64,000 bases of DNA from Maratus speciosus (lineage: Eukaryota; Arthropoda; Arachnida; Araneae; Salticidae). The DNA lies in contig OZ010799.1 of NCBI GenBank assembly GCA_963932465.1, positions 277,795,164 to 277,859,163 on the forward strand. The letters run 5' to 3'. The position numbers and the translations under genes were made by a program. Positions 21,342 to 33,100 of the stretch are shown in pieces (position 1 is the stretch's first letter; every line of letters begins with the position of its first letter). The notes beneath the pieces were generated by a model, which ran no database searches, was not told the origin of the DNA, and saw nothing but the letters and a program-made list of their open reading frames with translations.

Positions 21342-24149
21342 CAGGGAGTCCAGTAAATGACTGACCGATTTTGAACGTAAATAATAAAAAAAGGGTTGAG
21401 AAAAAAATGCGCCGTTTGCTGCATTGTTATCAGAAAATCAATAAATTTTTAAAAAGAGCTTCGTTGAAATAGTTGGATTTTTTGCCAAAAGATAACGCTG
21501 GCGGCAGCAAGCTGTAAGAAACACAGGCATTACTCTAGTTTTCGTAGGAATGGGCTTTTCGACTTATTTTGCAGAGTCGACTCTGAGTCGGCATACCTAA
21601 GTGACGATTCAACATGTTGAGTCGATTCTCGATCACCTGCAGAAATAGGACTGGTTGGTTAAAAAGAGATTTAAAATAATATTTATGATTAAAACAGAAG
21701 CGTAGCTAAGGTGTGGCAGCTACCCCGGACGCCGCTGTTAAGGAGCTCCAAATTTAGAGAGGTTAAACCGAAATTGACTCACATATTCTGACAGTAAATA
21801 AAAATTGTTGATTTTTTTTTGTGTGCGCGTGTGTGTGTAAATATTTCCTTTAGTAAAATATTTTGGGTATATCGAAATGAGCATTAAAAAAAATTCTGTA
21901 AATGTTTCTAGAGATAACAGACGACACTTTGTGCAATTACGTGCAAATTATGTACCGATAATTACGTGCCTGAATTGAGGTGTAAAATGATTAAATTAGG
22001 GGCACCAAATTCAGAGAAGGTTTAAATTAAAACTGCCTCACCTATTTTGACCATAAATAAGAATTGCTGAACTTTTTTGTGTGTGTCTGTGAAATAATTT
22101 CAACGAGTGGATGGGGGGGGGGGGGGGCGTATGTTTTCGTTGGTATCGTAATATTCCTCTGTGAAATTTTTCATTTTCAAACTGATTATTTCACCTTTAA
22201 AGATTACAACTAAATCGATACTTGATCATTAGCTTAAAGGTAACTATATAATTAACAGGTTATTAAAATTTCAAAGCTATTGTAGAATATTAAATATATG
22301 AAACGAAAAGTGACTTCGACGACTGAAATTTTTTCAAAGGATTATATTTGCATTTTTTTAAAGTGGATTGCAGTGTTGCAAAGGGAACTGGAGGTATATG
22401 ATGTTTTGTATTTTCTTTTCTGCGTATTTTGTTTTTCGGTGTTAATGAGTAAATTTTAAATATGCTGGAAAAGGGGGGGGGGGGGGGAGTGAGGAGGTCG
22501 CCCGGTATTTTAAATGTTTTTTAAAAAGAGAGTCGTTATCGTCCAAAATCTTAGAAATTTTTAGGATTAAAAATTTTATAAATTCCTAGTCTGTGTGAGA
22601 CGGTCCAGAAAAAAAATTGATATTTAATAGTAAATAGGCTAAATTTGTTCGTAAAAGGCTTTTTTTATTTGATACTAGCAGTCCTTGCCCGCTATACTGG
22701 TCGGTTTCCCCAAAAGAATCTTGAATTAAGCGAAATGAAAACTTTTTTAAATATTTCTTTTCAAAATATCTAATCGGAAATCAGTAATAGTTGTCTTATT
22801 CATATGATCTTACACTATTGAGTTGAAAGTCGACGTTGGAGTAGAAACGGCTAAAATAGCTCTAAAATCGCTGAAATACATGTGTTTAATTATTTTTTAA
22901 TATGTTTGTTGCCTTGGATTTCATGCCTCTAGCTAAATTTGTTGCTGAGACCTAGCGAAATGTCCTAACATTTTCGCCCAACTCTTTAAATCCTTAGCGG
23001 TAGAATTTCTAAAATCACCGAAACATGTCTTTAGTTATTTTTTAATAGGTTTGTTATCCAGAATTTTCCACTTAAACCTTTTGCTATGATATGATGAAAT
23101 ATCTTAAAACTTTCGACTATCCCATTTCATACAGCTATCTAAAACTGCTGCTGAAATATAGCGAAATGATCTAAAAGATTTGACTCTCCCTTTAACCCTC
23201 TTAAAGGAGAAATAGTAAACTCTCTAAGAAACATTTTAAACTATTTTTTTAGCAGCCCATGACCGCTGCTAGTCGTTTTCTCTGGAAATTCAGAATGTTG
23301 CCTAAAACGGCTGCAGAGATATGGTGAGATATAACGAAATGCTCTAAAATTTTCGACTCGCCCCCCCTTCCCTCGTTGAAATTATTTCACACACACACAC
23401 AAAAAAGTTCAGCAATTCTTATTTATGGTCAAAATAGGTGAAGCAGTTTTAATTTAACCCTTCTCTGAATTTGGTGCCCCTAATTTAATCATTTTACACC
23501 TCAATTCAGGCGGGTAATTATCGGTACATAATTTGCACGTAATTGCACAAAGTGTCGTCTGTTATCTCTAGAAACATTTACAGAATTTTTTTTAATGCTC
23601 ATTTCGATATACCCAAAATATTTTACTAAAGGAAATATTTACACACACGCGCGCACACAAAAAAATCAACAATTTTTATTTACTGTCAGAATATGTGAGT
23701 CAATTTCGGTTAAACCTCTCTAAATTTGGAGCTCCTTAGCAGCGGCGTCCGGGGCAGCTGCCACACCTTAGCTACGCCTCTGTTTTAATCATAAATATTA
23801 TTTTAAATCTCTTTTTAACCAACCAGTCCTATTTCTGCAGATGATCGAGAATCGACTCAACATGTTGAATCGTCACTTAGGTAAGCCGACTCAGAGTCGA
23901 CTCTGCAAAATGAGTCGAAAAGCCCATTCCTATAAAAACTAGAGTAATGTCTGTGTTTCTTACAGCTGCTTCTTACAGTGCTTGCTGCCGCCAGCGCCAC
24001 CTTTTGGCAAAAAGTCGAACTATTTCAACGAAGCGCTTTTTAAAAATTTATTGATTTTCTAATAACAATGCAGCAAACGGCGCATTTTTTTTCTCAACCC
24101 GTTTTTTTATTATTTACGTTCAAAATCGGTCAGTCATTTACTGGACACC

Positions 24150-24152
<3 letters not shown>
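21342..24152. mobile_element. 2.8-kb foldback element with ~770-bp inverted arms
   Basis: Left arm 21342 to about 22115 and right arm about 23370 to 24152 are reverse complements with high identity. The tips read CAGGGAGTCCAGTAAATGAC and, from the right, CAGGGTGTCCAGTAAATGAC, with TA outside each. Within each arm lie a hAT-like tip (TAGGAATGGGCTTTT, near 21550 and mirrored near 23930), GAGTCGA words, and two related units starting AGGAGCTCCAAATTTAGAG and AGGGGCACCAAATTCAGAG. The small frames beginning MQQTAHFF at either end are the arms read outward. TA plus CAGGGTGTCC tips suggest a mariner relative. Confidence 0.8.
22676..23365 (-). repeat. Helitron-like 3' tip and degenerate tandem units in the foldback centre
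   Basis: ACTAGCAGTCCTTGCCCGC at 22676 is, in reverse complement, a Helitron-like 3' end (GC-rich stem then CTAGT). Downstream, words like TAAAATCGCTGAAATACATG and TTATTTTTTAATAGGTTTGT recur about 170-180 bp apart, with AGCGAAATG and TTTCGACT partners, giving three or four diverged units. No matching 5' end is visible, so the Helitron reading is tentative. Confidence 0.4.
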
Positions 24153-24185
<33 letters not shown>

Positions 24186-24379
24186 GCGGATTTATGCAGT
24201 TTCAAAATGCGAAAAAAAAAACTTACTTTTTTTCTACCCTTTGTTTCCTTATGCGCGAATACACATGACTCGTCAATAAATATTTGTTTGTAACAAGAAC
24301 GTTAAAAATACTTTTTAGCGCCCGGTACGGTATGCTAATTCTTTCTCCCAGCTTATTTTGTGACGACTTCAAAAAATAA

Positions 24380-24760
24380 TGTTACCTTACAGAAGCCAGC
24401 CGCAAAACAAAGCAGTACGATTAAATACTCTATAGCAAGTCTTTAAACTTCTAAGCGTTGCACATTTTCAATTTTTATACCATCGTATTCGGAAAAAAAA
24501 AGTACTTTTAAAGGCAATTTGTTTGAAAACTGCATCTACATTTATTTCTGAATTTTTTTGTAGTTTTTGGAGCCATTTGCTTAATATTGTCAACGGAAGT
24601 ACTCCATTTCTGTAGAAAGTAAAGGAAAAATAGTTGTAAAATATTAATTATATATTTTTGTTGCCATTTTTCCATAACAACCGAAAAAAAAATGTAATTA
24701 AAATACGTGCTATTTTGAAAAAATATAAACGAATGTAACAAAACGACTGCCTTCCCTTAT
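24380..24760 (+). repeat. Dispersed repeat family X, copy 1
   Basis: This shares with 26755-27200 and 28600-28830 the order CTTCTAAGCGTTGCACATTTTC, GGAAAAAAA, TTTGTTTGAAAACTGTATCT, then GAAGTACTCCATTTCT. It lacks the TATATTATAAAG start seen in the other copies. Non-coding. Confidence 0.6.
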
Positions 24761-25109
24761 TTTTATAGTATATCGATGGCGCTATTGCCACTTTCGGCAA
24801 AATATCCTGAGCTATTTTGCCAAACATGAAGTGAAGTGAATGTATGTGATTATGACTGCGCGGGTTGTAGTCATAGAAGTAAAGTACCAATAACTTTTCG
24901 AAGCACTTTTCGCGAATTGTATATACTTTGTGTTTGATCCTTATAAGGAATGCGCACGTGACGTCATACGTAAACAAACTCTAAAAACCGTGAGCTTCTC
25001 AGAGCACTGCTGATTACGTGTGCAAGTGCAGTAACTAGAAATGTCCACCTTGAGCTTGTTGACAACTTGTCGACACAAACATTTTTACTAGGCTTCCGTT
25101 TATTAAATT

Positions 25110-25403
25110 ATGCGCTTGTTTTGGTCTAGATGGAAAGGGAAATATTTATTAAATTTGAGGTCCGCTCATTTAAGTTCCAACAAAACTAATTTTCCTCAAT
25201 TTAAAATAAATGACATTGTACTAATCAAAGATGATAAATTACCCAGAAATTTCTGGAGTCTAGGAAAAATTATTGAATTATTTCATGGAAGAGACGGCAA
25301 GGTGAGGGCCTGTAAAGTCAAAACTGAGAAATGTATTCTCAAAAGACCCATCCAATTAATTTATCCTTTTGAACTTGGAATTGATTGTGACTCTAAAAAT
25401 TAA
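25110..25403 (+). pseudogene. BEL/Pao pol C-terminal remnant (DUF5641-type)
   Basis: The 97-residue frame has WSRWKGKYLLNLR near its start, then a GDIVLI-like NDIVLIKDD, WSLGKIIELFHGRDGKVRAC and KRPIQLIYPFEL. This is the integrase-distal domain that ends BEL/Pao polyproteins. The paralogue at 59006-59416 shows the same order. Upstream pol is missing, so it is truncated. A stop at 25401-25403 is followed after about 165 bp by a probable LTR. Confidence 0.75.
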
Positions 25404-25568
25404 TTCATATAATAATCTTTTTTTTCTTCTTATTTTAGTTTGAATTTGATAGAAAAGCGTTTAAATATCTTCAAGTATGTATAACATTTCATATTTTATA
25501 TTTGTATTTGTATTAATTTATATATTTAATTATTTGTGATGAACATCCATATGTTCATGGGTGGGCAA

Positions 25569-25940
25569 TGTTACGAAATGGCTCTTGCCTGCGTGGGGAG
25601 AAATCTAAAAATAGCCGAGATCACGTGGCTCAGTATATATAAAAAGATCGCGCGCAGATTGATGCTAGAATTCTTTTTATAAGTAGAAAACTCGAATTCT
25701 GTTTGGTTGGGGAAAAAATGTTTTCTCGGAATTGTAAATATTTATATGAATACGTCAGATTTAATGTAGTGCAGTAATGCTTGAATATATTTTCTAGAAG
25801 GATCAGAATATATTTATACTTGGCTGAGATACGTATTTATCGTATTCAAGGAATTTATGATGTTATTTAAATGTTAAAGGTTAAATGTGCTAAATGTAGT
25901 GATGTGGTGCTGTCAAATAAAACATAAAAAGACTTTCACA
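25569..25940 (+). repeat. Probable 3' LTR of the BEL/Pao remnant
   Basis: A purine-rich GGGTGGGCAA precedes TGTTACGAAATGGCTC at 25569. Inside are a TATATATAAAAAG promoter-like box near 25634 and an AATAAA signal near 25917. The right end is uncertain (near TTTCACA, about 25940) because no second copy lies in the window to compare with. Position after a DUF5641 pol tail supports the call. Confidence 0.5.
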
Positions 25941-26349
25941 ATTTATTATTTTACAAGAATTGGATTTAACGAAATATGTTCTTTATTTTTCTCGAAAGGA
26001 TTTATTGCTACGAAAGATATTTCTCGATAGATTTGAATATGAAAAAGTTTTAAATGTAAGTGATATTCGGCGATGAAAATTTGCGAAGTACTCACAGTTT
26101 TGTGGCATCCGTAGTGAAAGCGAAAAAAGAATTCTGCAATTTCATATGCTGACATGATTCTGCCGGACATATATAAGATTTTAAAAAGTTTTGAAAAAAT
26201 ATATTATCTCTTTAATAATAAAAATACACGTAAATTCTAACTATTTCCAATGATCAATTTTGAGAGAATCGTCTGTCTCGAAAAGAATACAATGGAATCA
26301 AATAATCGATGTTGAAAGTATAGAACAAAGCATATAGAATTTTCATATA

Positions 26350-26520
26350 TTGGGTCGATCGGACAGTCGTCTCGTGCTGGGACAATAAATTCGTACCGGA
26401 AAATTCTGCCTGGTAATTATTAGAGACTAGATATCGGAATCAATGTTTAATAATTAAATGATAGAATTTTCCGGTACGATATGATTTTCCCAACACGACA
26501 CGACTTTCTGATCTACCCAA
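26350..26520. mobile_element. 171-bp mariner-type MITE
   Basis: TTGGGTCGATCGGACAGTCG at the left and its imperfect reverse complement ending CTACCCAA at 26520 form arms of about 60 bp. The inner parts, TACCGGAAAATTCT and AGAATTTTCCGGTA, pair perfectly. TA flanks both ends. TTGGGT tips resemble those of mariner elements. Confidence 0.85.
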
Positions 26521-26754
26521 TACATATGTAAATTTCGTTAAAATCACTTTTAGAATCCGAAAGCTATAACTTTTTATTTTCTTTTTTTTCCCGTTAATTG
26601 TATATGCCATCTATATGAGTGTACACATTCGAATGTCATTTTGATCTCAACAATTTTATGAAAACTGGAGTAGCACATAATATTTAAATCATACACAATC
26701 CTCATCTATACCAGAAACACACAAATACATATGTGTATATATCTACTTATCTAT

Positions 26755-27300
26755 ATTATAAAGGAAAAAACATATCTGTGCGTAACGCATACGTCATTTT
26801 GTGAATGGCAACACTTTGAAATTTGAAATAAAATTTTGCTTTTGCAACTTTCTCTACTGCAAATTTTTAAACTTCTAAACATCGCACATTTTAAATTATT
26901 ACACAGTTGTATAAGGAAAAAAATGCTCTTTTAAATGTAATTTGTTTGAAAGCTGTATCTCAATTTATTTTTGAGATATTAATTTATTTTTGTATTTTTT
27001 AATACCATTTTTCTTATCGTGGCAACAAAAGTACCCCATTTCTATTCAAAGTCATTGAAAGTAAACGGAAAATAGTCGAAAATAGGAGATATCTTTTTGT
27101 TGCCATTTTCTCATAAAACCTGAAAAATAAAAGTTGAAATTAAAATATGGGCTATGTCAAGAATATTGTCTGTTATTCCGTGATAATGACGTCATATGCA
27201 TACTTTTCTATAGACGAAGTTTAAGACTGTATTGTAAAATTGGATTGCTTTAGCGGATGCAAATGACGTTATTTTATAAAAACGCGTGTAATTTAATTCT
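26755..27300 (+). repeat. Dispersed repeat family X, copy 2
   Basis: It starts with TCTATATTATAAAGG and TCTGTGCGTAACGC and continues with the family X body (see 24380). TCTATATTATAAAG resembles Helitron 5' ends, but no 3' hairpin with CTRR was found, so the class is open. Confidence 0.55.
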
Positions 27301-27830
27301 TAAACCAGAATTATGTTTTGTAGAAGTGCGTCATTTTCACAGCCCAGCTGCTTTCAAATTCTCCACATGTGAAAATGCTTCACTTTTGAAAATAATGTAA
27401 TCGAAATTACACATTGATAAAACGCAATGTTTTACAAAAAATTTAGAGTGTCTTTATACAAGAGAGGTGGCATCCAAATTATGGCGATTTATATTACAGA
27501 AATTGCTGAATCTCGCCTGGATGGATTTGCTCCGCCGAGTTAGACAAGCAAATAAATAATTTGGGATTTAAAATAATATCATGTTCCTGAAGTTTTTGTC
27601 CAAAATTCTCTCGAATAATAAAATTCTTATGCTATTCTTCAGGACATTCTACTATAATTTTATCAAAATAGCATAATTTGTTTAATTTAATATTTCCTAA
27701 TTTTATATAATCTATATAGTTAAAGCACAAGTGTGTCTTTTAGTCAGCTGCCCTGACCTTTCTGCTGAACCAATTTTACTGATTTTTTTTTTAACTGAAA
27801 ACTTTTCATTTGTAGATGTGATCGCACTCT

Positions 27831-27883
<53 letters not shown>

Positions 27884-28600
27884 CTCCATTTTTATATTTT
27901 AATTTTAGAAGCATTTTATGAAATTTCTTTAAAATGGTGAAAATTGTATAGCTTTCATTATTGCAGACAAGAGAGAAATAATGAGGTATTTTTATCTTTA
28001 TGCTATTTTCTGATAAAAATTCAAAATTGTTGATAAAAATTGTTGTATAGGGTTTAGTGTCGCAAAATCCCATTAGGAGCAGAATATTATATTAGAGGCA
28101 TAATAACGGAAAATAACATACTGCTTTTGAAAACACGCATTTTTCCTCATAAATTTTCTATATTGTTTTTCCTTCTGCATGTGTACTGATAGTAAGTTTC
28201 AGACACTAGGCGAAATGCTTATTTAAGTGAAAACGAAGTCATAAAAAGAAAACGATCATTTTCTAGATAAAACTAAACATTTTAACGCAAATGCGCCTAA
28301 AAAACATAAAATAAGGAAATTTTTACTCTCCGGATTTGAGATTAGAATCTCAAGTAAAGAGTGCGTCTGTTCACATAAAAGATGTTGCCAACAATCGTGA
28401 CTTCAAGTTTTGAGTTAAAATGATTTTTAAATGATCAAACAAAATACATTTTTTTTTTAATGATGAATATGGATATGAGAATTGCGTATGAAAATTTTAA
28501 GAAGGTGAAAATTGCTGTTTTTCATTCCGGTATACCAAACATAAGAACCACAATTGATAACCACATCCTAATGACTGATCTCTATTATATTTTACTTATT
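27300..28600. other. AT-rich DNA with a T44 tract
   Basis: An uninterrupted poly(T) tract spans about 27835-27878. The 109-residue minus-strand frame across it (27744-28073) contains a poly-Lys stretch created by the tract and is not credible as a gene. Nothing else is recognised. Confidence 0.6.
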
Positions 28601-28830
28601 AAGTGTCTATATTATAAAGAACAAACTTATCTGTGCGTAACGCTGATGTCATTTTGCGAATAGCAACACTTCAAGCTCAAATTTCAGGTTTGAAATTTTC
28701 GCTACTGCAATTTTTTAATCTTCTGACCATCGTACATTTTCAATTGTCGTCGCATAGGGAAAAAAAATTTACTTTCAAATGTAATTTGTTTCAAAACTGT
28801 ATCTTAATTGACTGATGTATTATATTTTCT
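28600..28830 (+). repeat. Dispersed repeat family X, copy 3 (5' part)
   Basis: GTCTATATTATAAAGAACAA then TCTGTGCGTAACGCTGATGT, and then the CTTCTGACCATCGTACATTT and TTGTTTCAAAACTGTATCTT words, match copy 2 with scattered changes. It fades after about 28830. Confidence 0.55.
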
Positions 28831-29584
28831 AAAATAATTTTTAAGCATTATTTTTTTTAAATTTTATCTTATCACATGCCAGTTTCAATACATAATAATA
28901 ATAATAAACGTTTTGCACATAAAGCAACAAGCATTTTTCAGCATTTGTTTCTGACTATTTTTGCATAACGAAATTAATACTTCCTTTATAAACAAATAAA
29001 GGAATAATATTAAAAAAAAACCCACAAATCTAACATATTTGTGAAAGACAAATTAACGAAATTAATACTTCTTTTATAAACAAAAAAAGAATGATATTGA
29101 AAAAACACAAATCTAACATATTTGTAATCGAAAAATTTAAATTTTTAGATCACCAAATTGGATTTTTTTTTTTTTAAATGGAATTTGTTTTCAAAGTTCA
29201 TCTCAGTTTACTTATTGTCTATGGTTTTAAAAACAATTTTAAAGCATGAAATATTTTTTAATTTATCTATATCGCGCGGAGCTCGATTACGAAAGATTAA
29301 TCCGTTTGCCCTGCAAACAAAATAAAGAGTTATAATAAAGCACACATACTACAATATATATTAAAACACACATTCACACATAAATAACGTCTGCATTCAA
29401 CAGTTAAAGGTATGTATAAATATTTTACAGACATACATACAATAAATATTTTATTATATTTATTGTAGATGGATGTAATAGTAAAATGTATTCATCGTTG
29501 TCCGGTCATACAAGGCTGTCGTATAGATGGCTGATGACTCGCCCAACATGGTTTATTAGTGAGAAATTGCAGAGTGAGGCATCG

Positions 29585-29655
29585 GTCGGAGTAGCTCAGT
29601 GGTTAGAGCAGCAGTCTTGTATACTGTGGTCCCGGGTTCGATTCCTGGCTCTGGC
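29585..29655 (+). tRNA. tRNA-Thr(TGT)-like, unit 1
   Basis: The 71-nt cloverleaf has acceptor GTCGGAG/CTCTGGC (with G-T pairs), D-arm GCTC/GAGC, anticodon stem GCAGT/ACTGT around CTTGTAT (anticodon TGT, Thr), and T-arm CCGGG/CCTGG around TTCGATT. TAGCTCAGTGG is a good A box and GGTTCGATTCC an exact B box. A T5 run follows within 8 nt, so Pol III could transcribe and stop. It sits in a duplicated repeat, so a mobile tRNA-derived copy is as likely as a host gene. Confidence 0.6.
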
Positions 29656-29927
29656 TGATTTTTCACTCCAGTTGGATTTATTATATTTATTGTATGTATG
29701 TCTGTAAAATATTTATATATACCTTTAACTGTTGAATGCAGGCGTTATTTATGTGTGTATGTGTGTTTTAATATATATTGTAGTATGTGTGCATTATTAT
29801 AATTATCGTAGATCGATGTAATAGTATAATCTATTCATCGTTCTCCGGTCATCCAAGGCTGTCGTATAGATGGCTGGTGACTCACCCAACATGGTTTATT
29901 AGTGAGAAATTGCAGACTCAGACTTCG

Positions 29928-29998
29928 GCCGGAGTAGCTCAGTGGTTAGAGCAGCAGTCTTGTATACTGTGGTCCCGGGTTCGATTCCGGGCTCTGGC
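29928..29998 (+). tRNA. tRNA-Thr(TGT)-like, unit 2
   Basis: Only a few bases differ from unit 1. The acceptor is better paired (GCCGGAG/CTCTGGC), while the T-stem has one G-G mismatch (CCGGG/CCGGG) unless a shifted 8-nt loop is allowed. A and B boxes are unchanged, and TTTTT follows. The variable loop is 4 nt. About 343 bp separate the two cores. Confidence 0.55.
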
Positions 29999-30062
29999 TA
30001 ATTTTTCACTCCAGTTGGGTTCATTGTATTTATTGTATGTATGTCTGTAAAATATTTATATA

Positions 30063-30752
30063 TCTTTCCATATATAAAAAAAAGTTTTGATTTGGAAATG
30101 GACCAATGAAAATCTGCGTAGATATTCCGGGTAGATCAGCATCCAATTTGAATGCTTAAGCATGGCCTTTCATCGTTAATATTAAGAAAACTGTTGCATA
30201 CAAAAGTATGAAAATCGGTGGTATTATAGAAAAATGTTTGATAAACACGCTGATGCAGACAGTTTTCAAATCGAAGAATTATTTTAAGAGATATTTAATG
30301 CTAAAGTTGGACAAAGTCGTTCTATTAAAAAAGTTTTATTTGAGCAAATACTATACATGAAAATTTAATCATTTTTAGATCATTTTATACGTTATAAGTT
30401 CCCGGTGCGCTGATTGCATTTATTTTTCTTATTTGACGCATTTTTTGAGGTTTTATTTCTATTTTAAATTCAAATTTTCAGCATTTCGAGCGATATTTTT
30501 TACAAATTTTAGAAAATGTCATTAATTTAAACATTTGCCAATTGTACAAACAGCGCAAACAATAATGTTTACTTCAAATTAAAAATTTATTTACACGTGA
30601 CTATTACAAACAGGAAAAAAAAACTTTAAAATTAGAATTAAATGATTACATGTTAAAAGCAGGAAAATTACGTCATACAATTTACACTTGAATTTTACGT
30701 CATATTTAAAATGGTCAAAAAATATGGCAAAACAATTTACCTCACGGTAGGC
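30063..30752. other. AT-rich DNA, nothing recognised
   Basis: No coding exon or paired repeat ends seen. TA-rich at the left edge where the tRNA-bearing repeat ends. Confidence 0.5.
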
Positions 30753-30960
30753 TGTCCACGAGTGGGCGATTTCGGTATATATTATATACCACCTACGATT
30801 AATGAAGTTTTACACCAGAAAAATTTTATTGAATTTTACTTTTCTAACTTTGGTGAAAAAAAGCCGTAAAATTGCTTTTATTTATTTTGAAATAGAATTT
30901 TTCAAAGATTTCGGTGGGAGTTTTGCATTTCACAAACGTAATTGCTTGCCCCTCAAGGGG
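30753..30960 (-). mobile_element. TTAA-type MITE, same family as 41839-42041
   Basis: The right end GCTTGCCCCTCAAGGGG abuts TTAA at 30961. The interior (GGTATATATTATATACC, TTACACCAGAAAAATTTT, TTTCAAAGATTTCGGTGGGA) is the reverse complement of the copy at 41839-42041. The left tip is eroded (CCACGAGTGGGCGATTTCGG). TTAA duplication and CCCC tips fit a piggyBac-type MITE. Confidence 0.75.
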
Positions 30961-31064
30961 TTAAATAACTAATTTTTTAATTAAATACGAATGTTCGAAG
31001 TTTGAGCGCCCTTAAAATACCATCCACATTGTATTATACTACCCATCTATAGTACAAGATGGGT

Positions 31065-31345
31065 AACTTGAATATTAGAGTTGGCCAAAGAGTCGAAGAG
31101 TCGACTCAGAATCTCGACTCCTTCCAAGTGAGTCGAACTGTCGACTCCTCAATAGTGAATTGCCTCGACTCAAAAGAGTCGAACTTTAATTTCTACTCAG
31201 TTTGGGATTCGGAGTCGAAGAGTCGAAGTCGACTCACTCAAAGAGTGGTTGGACGAGTTTAACACAGTGTCGGACTTGGAGAGTCGAGAGTTGAAGAGTG
31301 GAATTTCGATTCTTCGACTCAGTATCGGATTTCAACTCTTCGAAT
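31065..31345. repeat. GAGTCGA/TCGACTC cluster
   Basis: About twenty GAGTC/GACTC words occur in 280 bp, many as palindromic AGTCGACT. The sequence begins TTAGAGTTGGCCAAAGAGTC. Similar words lie in the foldback arms near 21580 and 23890 and at 34425-34520, where they sit just inside hAT-like tips. Probably the subterminal array of a hAT-like element whose opposite end I could not pair with confidence. Confidence 0.55.
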
Positions 31346-33100
31346 CCGGGCTTGATTGTTTAGCAGAGAACGAGAGAACGGAGATCTTGGTTTAATTATG
31401 TATTGGCGATTTTGGGAAAGAAGAAAGTATGTTTAGGAAGATGACGTTACGAATGAAGGGGGAGGGAGGGACAGAGACAAAGGGGCGGGCAGTAGGATAT
31501 TTTGTTAAAGATTAGTTGAATTTATGATATGCTTAGGGGAAAGAAGATTAAAAAAAAGCAGATGTTACCTTTGTATTTTTTGGCACAAAAAAGAAGTAGG
31601 ACTAATTAGGAGAATATTTTCATCTGTTTTCATATTATGCAATATTAAAAAAAACTTAGAATAAAAGTGAATTATCGTTTATTTGTTTGCGCATATAATG
31701 TTATTTTAATTCCGTTAAATAAAAATGTTCGCAGGTAATATTAAATGCATATAATTTACATATATTTTTTTAAAGTTTAGCCAATCGATTTATTTAACGT
31801 TCCTTATTTAAACCCAGATATGGAAGATATTTTCGGAATCCTGTCGCTTCCCCGCCCCCGCCCTCTTTTTTTTTCGTAAACAACTAGGCTGTGTGTATCT
31901 CTCCATGGATATATCTCAACATATTATCATGGTTTTAAAAATAAAATTTTAAAAGGGAGTAAATCAAAAACTATAGACATGAAAAAAAAGAACTTTTTAA
32001 AACTTACTCCCCCCGCCCCCCCTCCTCCGGGTGGACGGGCGAGTGATTATTGAATTATTTTTTGTTCGGAAAAGCATAAAATTTACATGTGTTCTTATTC
32101 AGAAACTAAGTAATCGAATGGCGTTTTCCTTTTTCCTTCAAAAATTCCTGTCAAAGTTGAAGTTTTTAAACGAAGTTCGGTACACGATAGCACGGGGGAA
32201 AGAGAAAAACTTGTCGTTACATAACAAAGATCGTATTTTTCTTGATAAGCAATTTATATATGTAAACAATAGGAAAACGCTATTTGATTCCAAATCGCCA
32301 CAATAGTTAGGCCTGTCAATTTTATAACTTTGTAGTTAAAAATACTGCCGCTGAGCCCCGCAAATTAAAGTTTGTGTGTAAGGAAAAATGCGGTTTTCTC
32401 CAAAACTATGTGGCCAAGGATAATCGCTATAATTTTTCAGCAAAGTTTGAATAAACTACAATTGCCCCTAGTTTTTATTTTTTTTTTCATAATTTTAGTT
32501 TTAGTAGATTCGGAAATAGGCTGGAGGGGGGGGGGGGGACATATTTTTGACAGTATCTAAAATTAGAAAAATATATTTTTGATTTCGGTGTTACAAGGTC
32601 ATTCCAACAATACCCAAACGATACACATACACACACGCATAAACGAAAAAAAAAATCAAGTAACTAAATTAGTCCTTTTTTAAAAAAAAAATATTTGTGA
32701 ATAGCTTTTAATCTATAAATTTGTTAACACTATCAACTTATAATAGCTCCGTTTTCACTTTTTAAGCACGGAATCCTAAAAAAATCAATGAAGAAGAGAT
32801 CTAAGAATTTAAAATGTTGTGATTGGGGAGGATTTCGGATATTTTGATGGGTTCTTCTCCTTGTCAGCAGTAAATTTCACTTACCCCACACTCCCCCGCG
32901 CGCACACACTCACACATGAAAAAAAAAAAAAAAATCCGTTTCCCGTTTTGTTTTCAGCACAGAAAATTTAAACCTTTAAAACTTGATATATATAAAAAAT
33001 AACACCTCAAAACCGTCTACTCCCAGTTAAAAAGAAGGCAAATTTTTAGACATGTTACGAAATTAAACAAGAATATTTCTATATTTTACAGTTTGGCTTA
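31346..33100. other. AT-rich DNA with poly(G), (CA)n and poly(A) tracts
   Basis: A G14 run lies at about 32525-32538, with CACACA and A15 runs near 32900-32935. Frames at 32031-32306 and 32372-32560 lack recognisable domains and cross low-complexity sequence. No gene called. Confidence 0.5.

Larger units (their letters stand above)
29335..30062 (+). repeat. Foldback/tandem repeat carrying two tRNA-Thr-like units
   Basis: A ~115-bp arm (29335-29450) is repeated in reverse complement at about 29685-29801 with over 95% identity by eye. Between the arms lies unit 1 (tRNA-like at 29585-29655). Directly after the right arm a second direct unit begins (29802), with tRNA-like at 29928-29998 and a truncated arm ending near 30062. 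Each unit has GTCGTATAGATGGCTG and AGTGAGAAATTGCAG before the core and TTTTTCACTCCAGTTGG after it. The two open frames here (29486-29707 and 29787-30050) are translations through the tRNA cores. Confidence 0.8.

Noticed and set aside
27744..28073. 109-residue minus-strand frame with a poly-Lys run
   Set aside because: Produced by the T44 tract; no domain or codon signal.
29585..29998. Ordinary clustered host tRNA-Thr genes
   Set aside because: Similarity extends hundreds of bases outside the cores and includes inverted arms, so a repeat unit is the better reading. Host function is not excluded.
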